A stretch of 5,174 bases of DNA from Microbacteriaceae bacterium. GTDB lineage: Bacteria > Actinomycetota > Actinomycetes > Actinomycetales > Microbacteriaceae. The translations under genes and the position numbers were made by a program. This document shows, in pieces, positions 4,186 through 5,174 of this stretch (position 1 is the stretch's first letter; every line of letters begins with the position of its first letter). Where the stretch lies: assembly GCA_030840185.1 (NCBI GenBank), contig JAUZFY010000202.1:1-5174 (forward strand), given 5' to 3'. Under the pieces are notes generated by a model that saw only the letters and a program-made list of their open reading frames with translations, did not search any database and was not told where the DNA came from.

Positions 4186-5174
4186 ATGATCGCCGCCATC
4201 ACCTCGAATCCCTATTTCACGATCGTCGCACTCGTGTTGGACATCATCATCCGCGTCTTCGCGATCGCCGTGGTTCCCCGCAATCGCAAGCCGCAGACGG
4301 CGGCGGCCTGGCTCATCCTGATTTTCCTTCTGCCCTACGTCGGCATCATCCTGTTCTTCCTGATCGGTAGCACGAAGCTGCCGCGGCGCCGCCGGGAGAA
4401 GCAGCTCGAGATCAACCGGTACATTCTCGAGACAACGGACGGAATGGATCGGGTCATCCGGGACGCCAGCTTCCCGGTGTGGCTCGAGCCAATCGTGGAG
4501 CTCAATCGCACGCTCGGGTCGATGCCGCTCGTCGGCGGCAACCGCGCGAAGCTCTTCTCCGAGTACAACGCGTCACTGGAGGCGATGACCGAGGCGGTCG
4601 GCCTGGCGAAAAAATTCGTGCACGCCGAGTTTTACATCGTGTCCTTCGACACCTCAACGACCCCATTCTTCGACGCGCTCGAGGATGCGGTGAAGCGCGG
4701 CGTCACGGTGCGGGTGCTGCTCGACCATGTCGCCTCCCTTCGCTCCCCCGGATATCACCGCACGATTCGACAGCTGAAGAAGATCGGGGTGGACTGGCGC
4801 ATCATGCTGCCGGTTCAGCCGCTGCGCGGACGCTTCCAGCGGCCGGACCTGCGCAATCACCGAAAGCTGCTCGTGATCGACGGTGTCGTCGCTTTCACCG
4901 GATCGCAGAACATGATCGACCGAAGCTACAACAAGCGGGGCAACCTCAAGCGCGGTCTGCGCTGGAAGGACCTCATGGTGCGCTTTGAGGGCCCGATCGT
5001 CGCGGGGGTGAACGCCCTGTTCGTGACCGACTGGTACAGCGAGACCGGCGAGCTGCGGCTTCGGGAGACCGATCGGGTGTCGGATGAGAGAACCGAGCAG
5101 GTTCTCGACGCGCAAGTTGTGCCGAGCGGGCCGGGATTCGAGCTCGAGAACAACCTGCGGATGTTCAACGCTCT
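4186..5174 (+). CDS. cls: Cardiolipin synthase, phospholipase D superfamily (N-terminal two thirds, partial)
   Basis: A membrane enzyme that condenses two phosphatidylglycerol molecules into cardiolipin and glycerol, or a related phosphatidyl transfer. 329 codons are visible; the family is usually about 480-500 residues, so the second catalytic half is outside the window. Two hydrophobic helices (about 10-30 and 38-61) end in the basic run KLPRRRR, the typical N-terminal PLDNc anchor. The first PLD catalytic motif is complete: NHRKLLVIDG with H225, K227 and D232, followed by FTGSQNMIDRSY (237-248, GS at 239-240). The downstream RWKDLMVRFEGP (259-270) is also family-typical. The start is ATG 4186, although there is only a weak SD-like GGGCGG and an in-frame TTG at 4153 is possible. 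The start codon lies in the loop of a potential GGCGGC/GCCGCC hairpin. Substrate specificity cannot be read from the sequence. Confidence 0.92.
   Translation, partial: MIAAITSNPYFTIVALVLDIIIRVFAIAVVPRNRKPQTAAAWLILIFLLPYVGIILFFLIGSTKLPRRRREKQLEINRYILETTDGMDRVIRDASFPVWLEPIVELNRTLGSMPLVGGNRAKLFSEYNASLEAMTEAVGLAKKFVHAEFYIVSFDTSTTPFFDALEDAVKRGVTVRVLLDHVASLRSPGYHRTIRQLKKIGVDWRIMLPVQPLRGRFQRPDLRNHRKLLVIDGVVAFTGSQNMIDRSYNKRGNLKRGLRWKDLMVRFEGPIVAGVNALFVTDWYSETGELRLRETDRVSDERTEQVLDAQVVPSGPGFELENNLRMFNA

Noticed and set aside
4029..4370. Plus-strand frame starting upstream of cls
   Set aside because: It is out of frame with the PLD-family protein, His/Arg-rich, and overlaps its membrane helices.

Overview
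The window looks like chromosomal core DNA of a high-GC Gram-positive bacterium, most likely an actinobacterium and plausibly Microbacteriaceae. This rests on GC-rich codon use, a tRNA gene without an encoded CCA end, a leaderless-type promoter in front of yajQ, and protein families typical of that group (membrane-anchored M23 peptidase, actinobacterial MltB-like transglycosylase, two-helix-anchored phospholipase D-type cardiolipin synthase). The lineage is inferred from these features, not from a database search.

Layout, left to right. At 1-299 (minus) lies the N-terminal part of a membrane-anchored secreted protein that resembles the next gene and runs off the left edge. At 300-509 is its leader and promoter region. 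At 510-1457 (minus) is a complete M23 metallopeptidase. At 1458-1625 are its leader, its promoter and the terminator of the next gene. At 1626-2441 (minus) is an inositol-monophosphatase-family phosphatase. At 2481-2620 (minus) are tRNA-Tyr(GUA) and a strong intrinsic terminator. At 2716-3462 (minus) is a secreted MltB-like lytic transglycosylase. From 3504 transcription is divergent: yajQ (3504-3992, plus), a 77-bp near-perfect inverted repeat, then a cardiolipin synthase (from 4186, plus) that runs off the right edge.

Functionally the window is about the cell envelope: two apparently paralogous M23-type hydrolases, a glycan-strand lyase, an anionic phospholipid synthase, and a phosphatase that may act in inositol or phosphoinositide metabolism. 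The most interesting signal is regulatory. The two M23-type genes share a 17-bp promoter motif with an 11-bp internal period (445-461 and 1560-1576), which resembles direct-repeat sites of the envelope response regulator MtrA. Each also has a short, well-initiated upstream ORF ending 2-3 nt before an in-frame GTG codon. No mobile element, CRISPR array or clearly new multi-gene system was seen.
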